NCBI RefSeq assembly: GCF_000215705.1
Contig: NC_015677.1
Coordinates: 372,001 to 436,000, forward strand
DNA: 64,000 bases
Reading direction: 5' to 3'
DNA from: Ramlibacter tataouinensis TTB310
GTDB lineage: Bacteria > Pseudomonadota > Gammaproteobacteria > Burkholderiales > Burkholderiaceae_C
Positions 8,552 through 19,012 of this stretch are shown in pieces (positions within the stretch are counted from its first letter, which is position 1; every line of letters begins with the position of its first letter). The translations under genes and the position numbers were made by a program. The notes beneath the pieces were generated by a model that searched no databases, was not told the origin of the DNA, and was given only the letters and a program-made list of their open reading frames with translations.

Positions 8552-8818
8552 TCAGTTCTTCTTGCCGGGGCGGTCCGGGCGGCGCTGGCCGCCCGACAGC
8601 TTGTTGGCCTGCTCGCGCAGCGCCTCGATGGCCTGCCCCAGCAGGCGGTCGGCCCGCACCCGCAGCACCGCGATTTCCGCATCCAGCACGTCCAGCGCCT
8701 TGGGATCGGTGTTGGCCTTGCGCCGGTCGTACAGCCGGTTCTCGGCCTCGGCCAGCTCCTTGCGTGCTTGTTCCCACAGGGAGAAGGCGATGGCGATGTC
8801 GTCTTGGTCGCGGACCAT
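8552..8818 (-). CDS. small coiled-coil protein, paralogue family (copy 1)
   Basis: An 88-residue, charged, helical protein with no signal or membrane segment. Helix 1 has AFSLWEQARKEL; a linker with DPKALDVLDAEIAVLRV leads into RLLGQAIEALRE and a basic tail. The DPKxLDVLDAEIAVLRV and RLLGQAIEALRE blocks recur almost unchanged in the protein at 57470-57712. I do not recognise a named family. Its position 80 nt upstream of a receiver-only regulator, repeated at the second locus, suggests a signalling partner, for example a docking or phosphatase-type helper; this is inference. Confidence 0.75.
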   Translation of the reverse strand: MVRDQDDIAIAFSLWEQARKELAEAENRLYDRRKANTDPKALDVLDAEIAVLRVRADRLLGQAIEALREQANKLSGGQRRPDRPGKKN

Positions 8819-8847
8819 TGTGCTTGGTGTTGGAACGTCCTGGCCGA

Positions 8848-10296
8848 TTATGCCGAGGGTGCCCGCCGCGGTGGCGCGCTGCGGCGCCGCAGCGCGGCCA
8901 CGATGCCGGTGGTCTCCGGCGCGGGCACGGCCACGGCCAGCCGCTGCCCCAGCCGTGCGGCCACCGCCTCGGCGGCCAGCGCGCCCGACCGCGCCGCGCT
9001 TTCCATGGAGCAGGGCACGGCCGTCGCCGTCCAGTCGCCGGCCAGCCACAGGCCTTCCACCGGCGTCGCATTGGCCGGGCGCAGGCGCTCGGTGCCGGGC
9101 TGCGGGCAGGGGATGGCCATGGGGATGCGGTGCACGCGCGAATGCACCACGGCGGCCTGGGCCGCGGGCGGCGCGAACTCGCGCACCTCGCGCAGCGTGC
9201 GCTCGACCAGCTGCGCATCGCTCCAGTGCCAGGCCGCCTGCGCGTGGATGGCGTTCGCGGCGATCAGCGCGGGCCGCCCCTGCCCGGGCGAGCGGATGTT
9301 GTTCAGCTCGTAGAAATCGGTGTTCAGGTCGCCCGCCGCGACCGTGCGGGCCCAGAAGCGTTCCCCGGTCACCGGCCGGTCCAGCCACAGCAGGGTGCTG
9401 ACGTAGGGGCTGGGCCGGAACGCGTCGGCGTCCCGCGCCAGCGCCTCCAGCGCGATCCCCTGGCCGCGCCGCCCGAGCTCGGCGATGGCCTGCGGCGGCA
9501 GGGCGAGCACCGCCGCGCCGGCGTGCAGGCGCCGGCCGTCCTCCAGGACGACGCCTTCGAAGCGTCCGTCCCGCACCAGCAGCGCATGCACCGCGGCCGA
9601 GGTGAGCACCCGGCCGCCGGCCGCCTCGACGGCTGCGCGGGCGCCGGGCACGAACAGGTCGGCCAGGCCCACGGTCGGGAAGCCGAAATGCCAGCCGCTG
9701 CGCCCCAGCATCAGCCGGAACACCCGCATCAGCGAGGCCGCCGAGCAGCTCTCCAGCGGGACGTTGAGCAGGGCCAGCACGGCCGAGGCGAAGAACCATT
9801 CGGTGAAGCGCGCGCTGACGCCCATGCGGCGCAGGTAAGCCAGCGCGTCCTCGCCGTCCAGCGCGAGGCAGGCGGCCTCGTCCATGCGGGTGGCCCGCCA
9901 GGCCAGGCGCAGGTTGGACAGCAGGTCCGCCGGCGACACGCAGCGCAGCGCGTTGGGCAGCGCGGGCAGCCCATGCAGCGGCACCGGCCAGGCCGGCGCG
10001 CGCATGCGCAGCGCGCGGCCGGCGTCCAGCAGCGTGATCAGCGGATCGGGCTGCCACCGCACCTGGCCGGCCGTGCCCAGGCGCTCCAGCAGGGCGATGA
10101 AGTTGCGGTGCTCGCTGCTCAGGACGTGCGGCCCGATGTCGACCCGCTCGCCCGTCACCTCGTCGGTCCAGCTGCTGGCGCGCCCGCCCAGGAACGTTTC
10201 GCTTTCCAGCACCGTGACCCGCACCCCGGCGCCGGCCAGCCAGCTGGCGCACGCCAGCCCGGCGACGCCTCCTCCGGCGATAAGGACTTCGCTCAT
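8848..10296 (-). CDS. hpnE: hydroxysqualene dehydroxylase-like FAD amine oxidase (HpnE)
   Basis: A 482-residue flavoprotein. VLIAGGGVAGLACASWLAGAG at residues 4-24 is the FAD Rossmann motif and FLGGRASS follows as in phytoene-desaturase-like enzymes. GLADLFVPGA, LNNIRSPGQGRP and the C-terminal GLWLAGDWTATAVPCSMESA match the squalene-associated FAD desaturase HpnE, which reduces hydroxysqualene to squalene. The start ATG has a good GGAGGTGTCCTG leader. Its usual partners hpnC and hpnD are not in the window. It lies 70 nt downstream of mrdA, where rodA is often found. A carotenoid-type desaturase is the alternative. Confidence 0.8.
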   Translation of the reverse strand: MSEVLIAGGGVAGLACASWLAGAGVRVTVLESETFLGGRASSWTDEVTGERVDIGPHVLSSEHRNFIALLERLGTAGQVRWQPDPLITLLDAGRALRMRAPAWPVPLHGLPALPNALRCVSPADLLSNLRLAWRATRMDEAACLALDGEDALAYLRRMGVSARFTEWFFASAVLALLNVPLESCSAASLMRVFRLMLGRSGWHFGFPTVGLADLFVPGARAAVEAAGGRVLTSAAVHALLVRDGRFEGVVLEDGRRLHAGAAVLALPPQAIAELGRRGQGIALEALARDADAFRPSPYVSTLLWLDRPVTGERFWARTVAAGDLNTDFYELNNIRSPGQGRPALIAANAIHAQAAWHWSDAQLVERTLREVREFAPPAAQAAVVHSRVHRIPMAIPCPQPGTERLRPANATPVEGLWLAGDWTATAVPCSMESAARSGALAAEAVAARLGQRLAVAVPAPETTGIVAALRRRSAPPRRAPSA

Positions 10297-10366
10297 CAGG
10301 ACACCTCCGCCCGGCGGGCTGCGGTGCGATGAGCCTTCGGAGCGGCCGTGCGGCTCATCGGCCCGG

Positions 10367-12427
10367 CTACCGGGCCGGCAGGGAAACGCGCGTGGGCGCG
10401 GCGCGCACCGGCAAGGCCGCCTGGGGCGCGGAGGCCGGCAGCGAGGGCGCGACGGCTGCCGCCGCGGCCGCGGCGGCGCCGGGCGGCCAGGCCACCTCGG
10501 CCGCATTGCGCGGCTTGCCGACCGGGTTGGCGGCCTGGCCCTTGCGCACGGCGGCCAGGTCTTCCTCGCTGGGGTACTGGCCCATCAGCCAGTAGTCGAA
10601 CACGCGCCGGGTGATGGGCGCCGCCGAGGCGGCGCCGAAACCGGCGTTCTCGACGATCGCCGCCACCGCGATCTTGGGGTCGTCGGCCGGCGCGAACGCG
10701 ATGTACAGCGCGTGGTCGCGCTGGTGCTCCTCCAGCTTGGAGGCGTTGTACTTCTCGCGCTGGCCGATGGTGACCGCCTGCGCCGTGCCGGTCTTGCCGC
10801 CCGACAGGTAGCCGGCGCCGGCGAACACGCGCGCCGAGGTGCCGCCCTGGGTCACGCCCACCATGGCCTTGCGGATCACGGCCACGTTCTCGGGCTTGAA
10901 GCCCAGGTTCTCCGGCGGCTTCGCCGGCACCGGGCGGATGTCGCGCGTCATGGGGTCCTGGGTGGCGATCACCAGGCGCGGCTTGTGCTTGACGCCGTTG
11001 TTGGCCAGGGTGGCGGTGGCCTGCGCCAGCTGCAGCATGGTGAAGCTGTTGTAGCCCTGGCCGATGCCCAGCGAGATGGTCTCCCCGCCGAACCATTTCT
11101 TCTGCTCGGGGCGCCGGTAGTAGTTGCGCTTCCACTCCTGGCTGGGCAGCACGCCGCGCACCTCGCCGAAGATGTCGATGCCCGTGAACTGGCCGAAGCC
11201 CAGCGGCTTCATGAAGTCGTGCATCGCGTCCACGCCCATGTCGTTGGCCAGCTGGTAGTAGTACACGTTGCTGGACTTGACGATGCTGGTGTGCATGTCC
11301 ACGGCGCCCAGGCCGTGGTCGCCGTGGCTGCGGAACACGTGGCCGCCGTACGACCAGGTGCCGCTGTCGTAGATCACCTGCGTGGCGCTGCGCTTGCGGG
11401 TCTCCAGTGCCGCCAGCGCCATGAAGGGCTTGTAGGTGGAGCCGGGCGGGTAGGTGCCGCGCAGCGCGCGATTGAGCAGCGGCTTTTCGATGGATTCGTT
11501 GAGCGCCTGCCAGTTCTCGGCGTCGATGCCGTCGACGAACAGGTTGGGGTCGAAGGTCGGCTTGGACACGAAGGCCAGCACCTCGCCGCTCTTGGGGTCC
11601 AGCGCCACCAGCGCGCCGCGGCGGTCGCCGTACATGTCCTCCACCAGCTTCTGCAGCTTGATGTCGATGGACAGCATCACGGTGTCGCCGGGCGTGGCCG
11701 GCTTGCTGTCGAGCTTGCGCACGGCCCGGCCGCCGGCCGAGGTCTCGACCTGCTCGACGCCGGTGGTGCCGTGCAGCTGCTTTTCCAGGCTCTGTTCCAC
11801 GCCCAGCTTGCCGATGTACTCGGTGCCGCGGTAGTTGCCCTGGTCCTCCTCCGGCCAGTCCTCCATCTGCTTCTTCTCGGCCTGGTTGATGCGGCCGATG
11901 TAGCCGATCACGTGGCTGGCGAGCTCGCCCCAGGGGTAGTTGCGGAACAGGCGGGCCTTGATGTCCACGCCGGGGAAGCGGAAACGCTGGGCGGCGAAGC
12001 GGGCCACCTCCTCGTCACTGAGCTTGGTGCGGATCGGCAGCGATTCGAAGCCCTTGGATTCCTCCAGCAGCTTCTTGAAGCGGCGCCGGTCGCGCGGCTG
12101 GATCTCGACGATGCGGGCCAGCTCATCGATGGTGTCGTCCAGGCCGGCGGCCAGGCGCGGTGGCGTGATCTCCAGCGTGTAGGCCGAGTAGTTGGTGGCC
12201 AGCACGATGCCGTTGCGGTCCAGGATCAGGCCGCGATTGGGCACGACGGGCACGATGGCCGTGCGGTTGGCCTCGGCCTGCTCGTCCAGCTCGTCGTGCT
12301 TGATCACCTGCAGCCACACCAGGCGGGCGGCCAGCAGCAGGAAGCACACCAGCACCGCCAGGCTGGCCACCAGCACCCGCGCGCGAAAGCGCGAGAGGTC
12401 GGCTTGGACGTTCCTGAGTTCGGTCAT
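10367..12427 (-). CDS. mrdA: penicillin-binding protein 2 (peptidoglycan transpeptidase)
   Basis: A 686-residue class B PBP that cross-links peptidoglycan during cylindrical elongation. One membrane anchor lies at residues about 18-42, then a dimerisation region beginning VVPNRGLILDRNG, then the transpeptidase domain. The active-site S330-T-Y-K333 is in YPPGSTYKPF; SSN (IVKSSNVYYYQ) and KTGTAQ complete the catalytic signature. The last about 70 residues are Ala/Pro-rich and probably disordered. It is the fourth gene of mreB-mreC-mreD-mrdA, 57 nt after mreD, and should act with RodA and MreBCD in the elongasome. No rodA follows it here. Confidence 0.95.
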   Translation of the reverse strand: MTELRNVQADLSRFRARVLVASLAVLVCFLLLAARLVWLQVIKHDELDEQAEANRTAIVPVVPNRGLILDRNGIVLATNYSAYTLEITPPRLAAGLDDTIDELARIVEIQPRDRRRFKKLLEESKGFESLPIRTKLSDEEVARFAAQRFRFPGVDIKARLFRNYPWGELASHVIGYIGRINQAEKKQMEDWPEEDQGNYRGTEYIGKLGVEQSLEKQLHGTTGVEQVETSAGGRAVRKLDSKPATPGDTVMLSIDIKLQKLVEDMYGDRRGALVALDPKSGEVLAFVSKPTFDPNLFVDGIDAENWQALNESIEKPLLNRALRGTYPPGSTYKPFMALAALETRKRSATQVIYDSGTWSYGGHVFRSHGDHGLGAVDMHTSIVKSSNVYYYQLANDMGVDAMHDFMKPLGFGQFTGIDIFGEVRGVLPSQEWKRNYYRRPEQKKWFGGETISLGIGQGYNSFTMLQLAQATATLANNGVKHKPRLVIATQDPMTRDIRPVPAKPPENLGFKPENVAVIRKAMVGVTQGGTSARVFAGAGYLSGGKTGTAQAVTIGQREKYNASKLEEHQRDHALYIAFAPADDPKIAVAAIVENAGFGAASAAPITRRVFDYWLMGQYPSEEDLAAVRKGQAANPVGKPRNAAEVAWPPGAAAAAAAAVAPSLPASAPQAALPVRAAPTRVSLPAR

Positions 12428-12484
12428 GCGCTTGGTCGGGCGTTGGCGGGGCGGGGGTCGGGCATCGTCCGGCGCATCCGGCCC

Positions 12485-12997
12485 CTAGATGGGGCGATTC
12501 TCATCCGGATCGGGCGCGCGGCGCTGCGGCGCCAGCAGGATGATGCTGACGATGGGCCAAAGCAGGGATTCGATCACGGGCGCCAGCAGGATGCCCAGGC
12601 CGGGGAAGCTGCCGCCGGAAATCATGCGCAGCGCCAGCTCGATGGCGTGGGCGGCGACGAACAGCGGCAGCACCTGCAAGGCCTGGGAGGGCACCGAGAA
12701 CCACAGCAGGCGGCGGTGGATGGTGATGGCGAAGAAGCTCAGCGCCGCGTAGGCCAGCGCATGCTGTCCCAGCAGGGCGGCCTGGTGCACGTCCATGAAC
12801 AGGCCGAACACGAAGGCCGCGCCTATGCCCACGCGCTGCGGCTGGTGCACGCTCCAGAACACCACCACCAGGGCCAGCACGTCCGGCTGCCACGCCAGCC
12901 GGCCCAGGGGCAGCACGTTGACCACCAGCGCCGCCAGCAGGCTGAACCAGATGAACAGGGGATTGGCCGGCAGCAGCAGCTGCTGCCCGGGGCGCAT
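12485..12997 (-). CDS. mreD: rod shape-determining protein MreD
   Basis: A 170-residue integral membrane protein with about five segments (FIWFSLLAALVVNVL, VLALVVVFW, IGAAFVFGLFMDV, YAALSFFAITI, IVSIILL). GLFMDVHQAALLGQHALAYA is the conserved MreD core. Two bases separate it from the mreC stop, so the two are translationally coupled. It supports MreC and PBP2 in the elongation complex. Confidence 0.93.
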   Translation of the reverse strand: MRPGQQLLLPANPLFIWFSLLAALVVNVLPLGRLAWQPDVLALVVVFWSVHQPQRVGIGAAFVFGLFMDVHQAALLGQHALAYAALSFFAITIHRRLLWFSVPSQALQVLPLFVAAHAIELALRMISGGSFPGLGILLAPVIESLLWPIVSIILLAPQRRAPDPDENRPI

Positions 12998-12999
12998 GA

Positions 13000-13926
13000 T
13001 CACTTCTTGACTCCCTTGCGCACCAGCGCGGCATCCTGGGGCTGCGGCCGCGGCCGCGGCGGGATCTGCGCCGAGATCGGCTTGAGCACCATCACGTGCC
13101 GTGCGCCGTCCACCAGCGCCTGCGGCGTGCAGTGGATGCGGGCGAAGACCGAATCGGCGCGGCGCTCGACCTTGGCCACCCGCGCCACCGGCAGCCCCGC
13201 CGGGTAGATGCCGTCCACGCCGCTGGTGGTCAGCAGGTCGCCGGCCTGCACGTCGGCGTTGTCGGCCATGAAGCGCAGCTCGAGCGATCCGGCATGCGAG
13301 CCCGAGGGGTCGCCGTAGGCCACGCTGCGCGCGCCGGTGCGGGTATTGAGCACCGGGATGGCGTTGTCGGCGTCGGTGACCAGCGTTACCTCGCTGATCA
13401 GCGGGTGCACCCGGGTCACCTGGCCCAGCACGCCGGCCTCGTCGACCACGGGCGAGCCGGGCTCGACGCCCTGCGCCAGGCCCTTGTCGATGATGACCTT
13501 GCGGGTGTAGGGGTCGGCCGCGTCGTACAGCACCTCGGCCGCCTGCGAGGGCGTGCTGATCCGGTCGCGCAGGTCCAGCAGCTTGCGCAGCCGCTCGTTC
13601 TCCAGGGCCAGCTGCTCGACCTGGCCGGCGCGCTGCGCCTGCTGCGCCAGCTTGAGGCTGGCCTCGGCCTGCGCCGACTGCGCGCCCGTCATCGACTGGA
13701 AATAGGAGGCGCCATGGCGCACCAGCAGCACCGGCCGCAGGGCCAGCCACTGCACCGGGTACAGGACCGAGGCCACCGCGGCGCGCAGCGGCTGGGTGAT
13801 GCGAAAGCGCGTGTCCGCCACCATCAGGAACAGCGCCAGGGCGCTGCACACCATCAGCTTGGATGCGGCGGACGGGCCCTGCTTGAAGAACGGCGGGGGG
13901 GCTCTGTCGAGGGTGCCGAGTGGCAT
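13000..13926 (-). CDS. mreC: rod shape-determining protein MreC
   Basis: A 308-residue bitopic protein: a short cytosolic N-terminus (ending FFKQGPSAASKLM), one membrane segment (VCSALALFLMVAD), a coiled coil rich in Ala/Gln/Glu (about residues 85-120), then the periplasmic beta-barrel domain with DKGLAQGVEPGSPVV and LLTTSGVDGIYPAGLPVA, both MreC signatures. It bridges MreB to PBP2. The Pro/Arg-rich C-terminus is variable. A GC-rich hairpin lies just before its start and covers the only purine-rich stretch that could serve as ribosome site. Confidence 0.94.
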   Translation of the reverse strand: MPLGTLDRAPPPFFKQGPSAASKLMVCSALALFLMVADTRFRITQPLRAAVASVLYPVQWLALRPVLLVRHGASYFQSMTGAQSAQAEASLKLAQQAQRAGQVEQLALENERLRKLLDLRDRISTPSQAAEVLYDAADPYTRKVIIDKGLAQGVEPGSPVVDEAGVLGQVTRVHPLISEVTLVTDADNAIPVLNTRTGARSVAYGDPSGSHAGSLELRFMADNADVQAGDLLTTSGVDGIYPAGLPVARVAKVERRADSVFARIHCTPQALVDGARHVMVLKPISAQIPPRPRPQPQDAALVRKGVKK

Positions 13927-13936
13927 GATGGCGACA

Positions 13937-13957
13937 CCCTCCCCGGAAGGGGGAGGG
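13937..13957 (-). promoter_or_regulatory. hairpin between mreB and mreC
   Basis: Arms CCCTCCCC (13937-13944) and GGGGAGGG (13950-13957) form an 8-bp GC stem with a 5-nt loop. It lies 8 nt after the mreB stop and 11 nt before the mreC start on the minus strand. There is no T tract, so it is not a standard terminator. The mRNA arm carrying GGGGAGGG is also the candidate ribosome site of mreC, so folding could lower mreC output relative to mreB or protect the mreB transcript end. Confidence 0.55.
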
Positions 13958-13964
13958 GAGAGGA

Positions 13965-15158
<1,194 letters not shown>

Positions 15159-15458
15159 ATGGCCCTGACCCCCGACGACATCGCCCGCATCGCGCACCTG
15201 GCGCGGTTGCAGCTCCAGCCCGCCGAGAGCGAGCGCATGCTGGCCCAGATCAACGGCTTCTTCGGCATCGTCGAACGCATGCGGGCCGTGGACACCGCCG
15301 GCGTGCAGCCGCTGGCGCACCCGGTGGCGGCCTTCGAGGACGTCCAGCTGCGCCTGCGCGAGGACATCCCCGGCGAGCCCGACCAGCGCGAAGCCAACCA
15401 GCAAAGCGCCCCGGCCGTCGAGCGCGGGCTGTTCCTGGTGCCCAGGGTGATCGAATGA
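15159..15458 (+). CDS. gatC: Asp-tRNA(Asn)/Glu-tRNA(Gln) amidotransferase subunit C
   Basis: A 99-residue protein. [19 protein letters not shown] is the standard GatC N-terminus and [20 protein letters not shown] the conserved middle. GatC wraps around GatA and GatB and stabilises the complex that amidates misacylated Glu-tRNA(Gln) or Asp-tRNA(Asn). The ATG at the family start is chosen although its leader has no clear ribosome site; an ATG 16 codons upstream has a GCGAGAAGCG leader and may be used instead. Overlaps gatA by ATGA. Confidence 0.93.
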   Translation: MALTPDDIARIAHLARLQLQPAESERMLAQINGFFGIVERMRAVDTAGVQPLAHPVAAFEDVQLRLREDIPGEPDQREANQQSAPAVERGLFLVPRVIE

Positions 15459-16918
15459 GCGCTCTGCACCAGGCCTCCGTGACCGAGCTGGCGCGCTCGC
15501 TGCGCGCGCGCGAGGTGTCGGCCGTCGAGGCGGCCCGGCACTTCCTGGACCGGGCCCAGGCCCACGCCGGCCTGGGCGCCTTCCTGGCCGTCGACCCCGA
15601 GGTCACGCTGGCCCAGGCCCGGGCGGCCGACGAGCGCATCGCCGCCGGCGATACCGCGCCGCTGCTGGGCGTGCCGGTGGCGCACAAGGACATCTTCGTC
15701 ACCCGCGATTTCCCCAGCACCGCGGGCTCCCGGATGCTGGCCGGCTACCGCTCGCCGTTCGACGCCACCGTGGTGCGCAAGCTGGCCGAGGCCGGCGCGG
15801 TGAGCCTGGGCAAGCTCAATTGCGACGAATTCGCCATGGGCTCGTCCAACGAGAACTCGGCGTTCGGCCCGGTGAAAAACCCGTGGGATCCCTCGCGCAT
15901 CCCGGGCGGCTCCTCGGGCGGCAGCGCCGCGGCCGTGGCGGCGCGCCTGGCGCCGGCGGCCACCGCCACCGACACCGGCGGCTCGATCCGCCAGCCGGCC
16001 GCCTTCTGCGGCGTCACCGGCATCAAGCCGACCTACGGGCGGGCCTCGCGCCACGGCATGATCGCCTTCGCCTCCAGCCTGGACCAGGCCGGCCCGATGG
16101 CGCGCAGCGCGCAGGACTGCGCGCTGCTGCTGTCGGCCATGTGCGGGCCCGACCCGGACCGCGACTCCACCTCGCTGGACCGGCCGGCCGAGGACTTCGG
16201 CCGCGCCCTGGGCCGCTCCATCGAGGGGCTGCGCATCGGCGTGCCCAGGGAGTTCTTCGGCGAGGGCCTGGCCGCCGACGTGCGCGAGGCCATCGACGGC
16301 GCGCTGGGCGAGTACCAGAAGCTGGGCGCGCGCCTGGTGGAGATATCGCTGCCGCGCACCGAGCTGTCCATCCCGGTGTACTACGTCATCGCCCCGGCCG
16401 AGGCCTCGTCCAACCTGTCGCGGTTCGACGGCGTGAAGTTCGGCCACCGGGCCAGGGACTACACCGACCTGCTGGACATGTACAAGAAGACGCGCGCCGA
16501 GGGCTTCGGCGACGAGGTCAAGCGCCGCATCATGATCGGCACCTACGTGCTGTCGCACGGCTACTACGACGCCTACTACCTGCAGGCGCAGAAGATCCGC
16601 CGCATGGTGGCCGACGACTTCCGACAGGCCTTCTCGCAGTGCGACGTGATCGCCGGGCCGGTGGCCCCCACCGTGGCCTGGAAGCTGGGCGAGAAGTCGG
16701 GCGACCCGCTGGCCAACTACCTGGCCGACATCTTCACCCTGCCGGCCTCGCTGGCCGGCCTGCCGGGCATGAGCCTGCCCTGCGGCTTCGGCGCGGGCGG
16801 CCTGCCGGTGGGCCTGCAGCTGATCGCCGACTACTTCGCCGAAGGCGCCCTGCTCAACGCCGCCCACGCGTTCCAGCAGGCCACGGATTTCCACCTGCGC
16901 GCGCCCGAGGGCTTCTGA
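15455..16918 (+). CDS. gatA: Asp-tRNA(Asn)/Glu-tRNA(Gln) amidotransferase subunit A
   Basis: A 487-residue amidase-signature enzyme that hydrolyses glutamine and passes ammonia to GatB. The Ser-cisSer-Lys triad is intact: K78 in [10 protein letters not shown]153 in [11 protein letters not shown] and S177 in [10 protein letters not shown]. The start overlaps the gatC stop (ATGA), showing translational coupling. The spacing to gatB is 9 nt. Length is typical for GatA. Confidence 0.97.
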   Translation: MSALHQASVTELARSLRAREVSAVEAARHFLDRAQAHAGLGAFLAVDPEVTLAQARAADERIAAGDTAPLLGVPVAHKDIFVTRDFPSTAGSRMLAGYRSPFDATVVRKLAEAGAVSLGKLNCDEFAMGSSNENSAFGPVKNPWDPSRIPGGSSGGSAAAVAARLAPAATATDTGGSIRQPAAFCGVTGIKPTYGRASRHGMIAFASSLDQAGPMARSAQDCALLLSAMCGPDPDRDSTSLDRPAEDFGRALGRSIEGLRIGVPREFFGEGLAADVREAIDGALGEYQKLGARLVEISLPRTELSIPVYYVIAPAEASSNLSRFDGVKFGHRARDYTDLLDMYKKTRAEGFGDEVKRRIMIGTYVLSHGYYDAYYLQAQKIRRMVADDFRQAFSQCDVIAGPVAPTVAWKLGEKSGDPLANYLADIFTLPASLAGLPGMSLPCGFGAGGLPVGLQLIADYFAEGALLNAAHAFQQATDFHLRAPEGF

Positions 16919-16927
16919 GAACACGAG

Positions 16928-18376
16928 ATGAGCGCCAAACTGATCCAGGGCTGGGAGGTCGTCATCGGCTTCGAGACGCATGCCCAGCTGTCCACGCGAA
17001 GCAAGATCTTCAGCCGCGCGCCCACCGCCTTCGGCGCCGAACCCAACACCCAGGCCAACGCCGTCGACCTGGCCCTGCCCGGCACCCTGCCGGTGATGAA
17101 CAAGGGCGCGGTGGAGCGCGCCATCAGGCTCGGGCTGGCCGTGGGCGCCACCATCGCGCCGCGCAGCATCTTCGCGCGCAAGAACTACTTCTACCCGGAC
17201 CTGCCCAAGGGCTACCAGATCAGCCAGTACGAGATCCCGGTGGTGCAGGGCGGTGCGGTCGAGTTCCACCTCGGCGAGGAGAAGAAATCCGTGCGCCTGG
17301 TGCGGGCCCACCTGGAGGAGGATGCCGGCAAGTCGCTGCACGAGGACTTCGTCGGCCAGTCGGGCATCGACCTGAACCGCGCCGGCACGCCCCTGCTGGA
17401 GATCGTGACCGAGCCGGACCTCCGCTCGTCCGAGGAGGCGGTGGCCTATGCCAGGGAGCTGCACAAGATCGTCACCTGGATAGGCATCTGCGACGGCAAC
17501 ATGCAGGAAGGCAGCTTCCGCTGCGACGCCAACGTCTCGGTGCGCCGCCCGGGCGGGCCGCTGGGCACGCGCCGCGAGATCAAGAACCTCAACAGCTTCA
17601 AGTTCATGCAGCAGGCCATCGACTACGAGGTGCGCTGGCAGATCGAGCAGCTGGAGGACGGCCACGCCATCGAGCAGGCCACGGTGCTGTTCGACCCCGA
17701 CACCGGCGAGACCCGCGCCATGCGCACCAAGGAGGACGCGGCCGACTACCGCTATTTCCCCGACCCGGACCTGCCGCCGCTGGTGGTCGCGCCGGAGTGG
17801 GTGGAGCGCGTGCGCTCGGGCATGCCGGAGCTGCCGCGGGCGATGGCCGGGCGCTTCGTCAGGGACTATGGCCTGCCGGAGTACGACGCCGTCACGCTCA
17901 CGCAGAGCCAGGCCATGGCCGCCTATTTCGAGGCCGCGGCCCGGGCCAGCGGCCAGCCCAAGCTCGCCAGCAACTGGGTGATGGGCGAGCTGTCCAGGCG
18001 CCTCAACGCGGGCGAGGGGACAGTGGAAGCGGCGCCCGTCGACGCCCGGACGCTGGCCGTCCTGCTGGGCCGGGTCGCGGACGGCACGGTCTCCCACAAT
18101 GCCGCCCGGCAGGTGTTCGACGCGCTGTGGAGCGGCGAAGGCCGGGACGTGGACGCCCTCATCGAGGCCAAGGGCCTCAAGCAGATGAACGACGCCGGCG
18201 CGCTGGAGAAGATCATCGACGAGGTGATCGCCGCCAACCCCGACAACGTGGCGCAGTTCAAGGCCGGCAAGGACAAGGCCTTCAACGCGCTGGTGGGCCA
18301 GGCCATGAAGGCCAGCAAGGGCAAGGCCAACCCGGCCCAGGTCAACGAGCTGCTGCGGCGCCGGCTGGCGTCGTGA
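16928..18376 (+). CDS. gatB: Asp-tRNA(Asn)/Glu-tRNA(Gln) amidotransferase subunit B
   Basis: A 482-residue protein. [20 protein letters not shown] opens the cradle domain, [18 protein letters not shown] and [17 protein letters not shown] are GatB signatures, and the C-terminal YqeY-like tail (about 330-482, ending NELLRRRL) binds the tRNA. It phosphorylates the misacylated tRNA and completes transamidation with ammonia from GatA. The last 35 nt overlap the convergent DUF4124 gene. Confidence 0.97.
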   Translation: MSAKLIQGWEVVIGFETHAQLSTRSKIFSRAPTAFGAEPNTQANAVDLALPGTLPVMNKGAVERAIRLGLAVGATIAPRSIFARKNYFYPDLPKGYQISQYEIPVVQGGAVEFHLGEEKKSVRLVRAHLEEDAGKSLHEDFVGQSGIDLNRAGTPLLEIVTEPDLRSSEEAVAYARELHKIVTWIGICDGNMQEGSFRCDANVSVRRPGGPLGTRREIKNLNSFKFMQQAIDYEVRWQIEQLEDGHAIEQATVLFDPDTGETRAMRTKEDAADYRYFPDPDLPPLVVAPEWVERVRSGMPELPRAMAGRFVRDYGLPEYDAVTLTQSQAMAAYFEAAARASGQPKLASNWVMGELSRRLNAGEGTVEAAPVDARTLAVLLGRVADGTVSHNAARQVFDALWSGEGRDVDALIEAKGLKQMNDAGALEKIIDEVIAANPDNVAQFKAGKDKAFNALVGQAMKASKGKANPAQVNELLRRRLAS

Positions 18377-18998
18377 CCGCCGGCGCGGCGGCCTGCAGCG
18401 CCCACAGCGGCTTCAGGCGCACCAGCTCCTCGTCGAAGCGGGCGTTGATGCGCTGCTTCTCCTCCTGCTGCTCGGCCACGTAGCGCAGCTGCGCCGCCTG
18501 CTGCCGGTCGTTCTCCTCCAGCAGGCGCTTCAGGCGCGGCGGCATCTTCGCCGGGTCGGCCCGGTAGAACTCGGTCTCGGTGTCCAGCGCCTTGCGCTGG
18601 TCCGCCAGCTCGCCGGCGCGCCGGTGGGCCGTGGCGATCAGGTCGTCCACCAGGGCCAGGGCCGCGCGGCGTTCCTTCTCGTGGCCGTCCGGCTGCGGGA
18701 AGCGGGTGAGCAGGGCGCGGCCGCGGCGTTTTTCCTCGGCCAGGCGGCTGCGCTCCTCGGCGGCCTCGCGGGCCTGGGCCTCCTGCGCCGCGCGTTCGGC
18801 CGCGGTGGGCGAGGGAGCTATCCTGCGGCGCACCGTGCCGCTGGGATTGAGCTCCTTCTGCTCGCGGTCGATGCACGCCAGGATGGGGCGGTCGGACGTC
18901 ACGCGCCGGCCCTGGGCGTCCACGCAGGTGTAGATGGCCTGTGCCAGCAGCGGCGTGCATCCGGCTGCCCACAGCATCCCCACCAGCGTACGCACCAT
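18342..18998 (-). CDS. DUF4124 domain protein, secreted, coiled coil
   Basis: A 218-residue protein with a signal peptide ([20 protein letters not shown]), then a DUF4124 domain, [17 protein letters not shown], at residues 22-38. Residues about 55-200 are highly charged helices rich in Glu, Arg and Ala ([49 protein letters not shown]), indicating a long coiled coil. DUF4124 proteins are periplasmic and uncharacterised. It ends inside gatB on the opposite strand and lies 14 nt after pyrE, possibly in one transcript. Confidence 0.82.
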   Translation of the reverse strand: MVRTLVGMLWAAGCTPLLAQAIYTCVDAQGRRVTSDRPILACIDREQKELNPSGTVRRRIAPSPTAAERAAQEAQAREAAEERSRLAEEKRRGRALLTRFPQPDGHEKERRAALALVDDLIATAHRRAGELADQRKALDTETEFYRADPAKMPPRLKRLLEENDRQQAAQLRYVAEQQEEKQRINARFDEELVRLKPLWALQAAAPAVTTPAGAAAAR

Positions 18999-19012
18999 GC
19001 CTGCCACCTGCG

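Noticed and set aside
9884..13207. 1107-residue plus-strand frame opposite mrdA, mreD and mreC
   Set aside because: Antisense to the mre-mrdA operon; His/Gln/Ala-rich text without recognisable domains.
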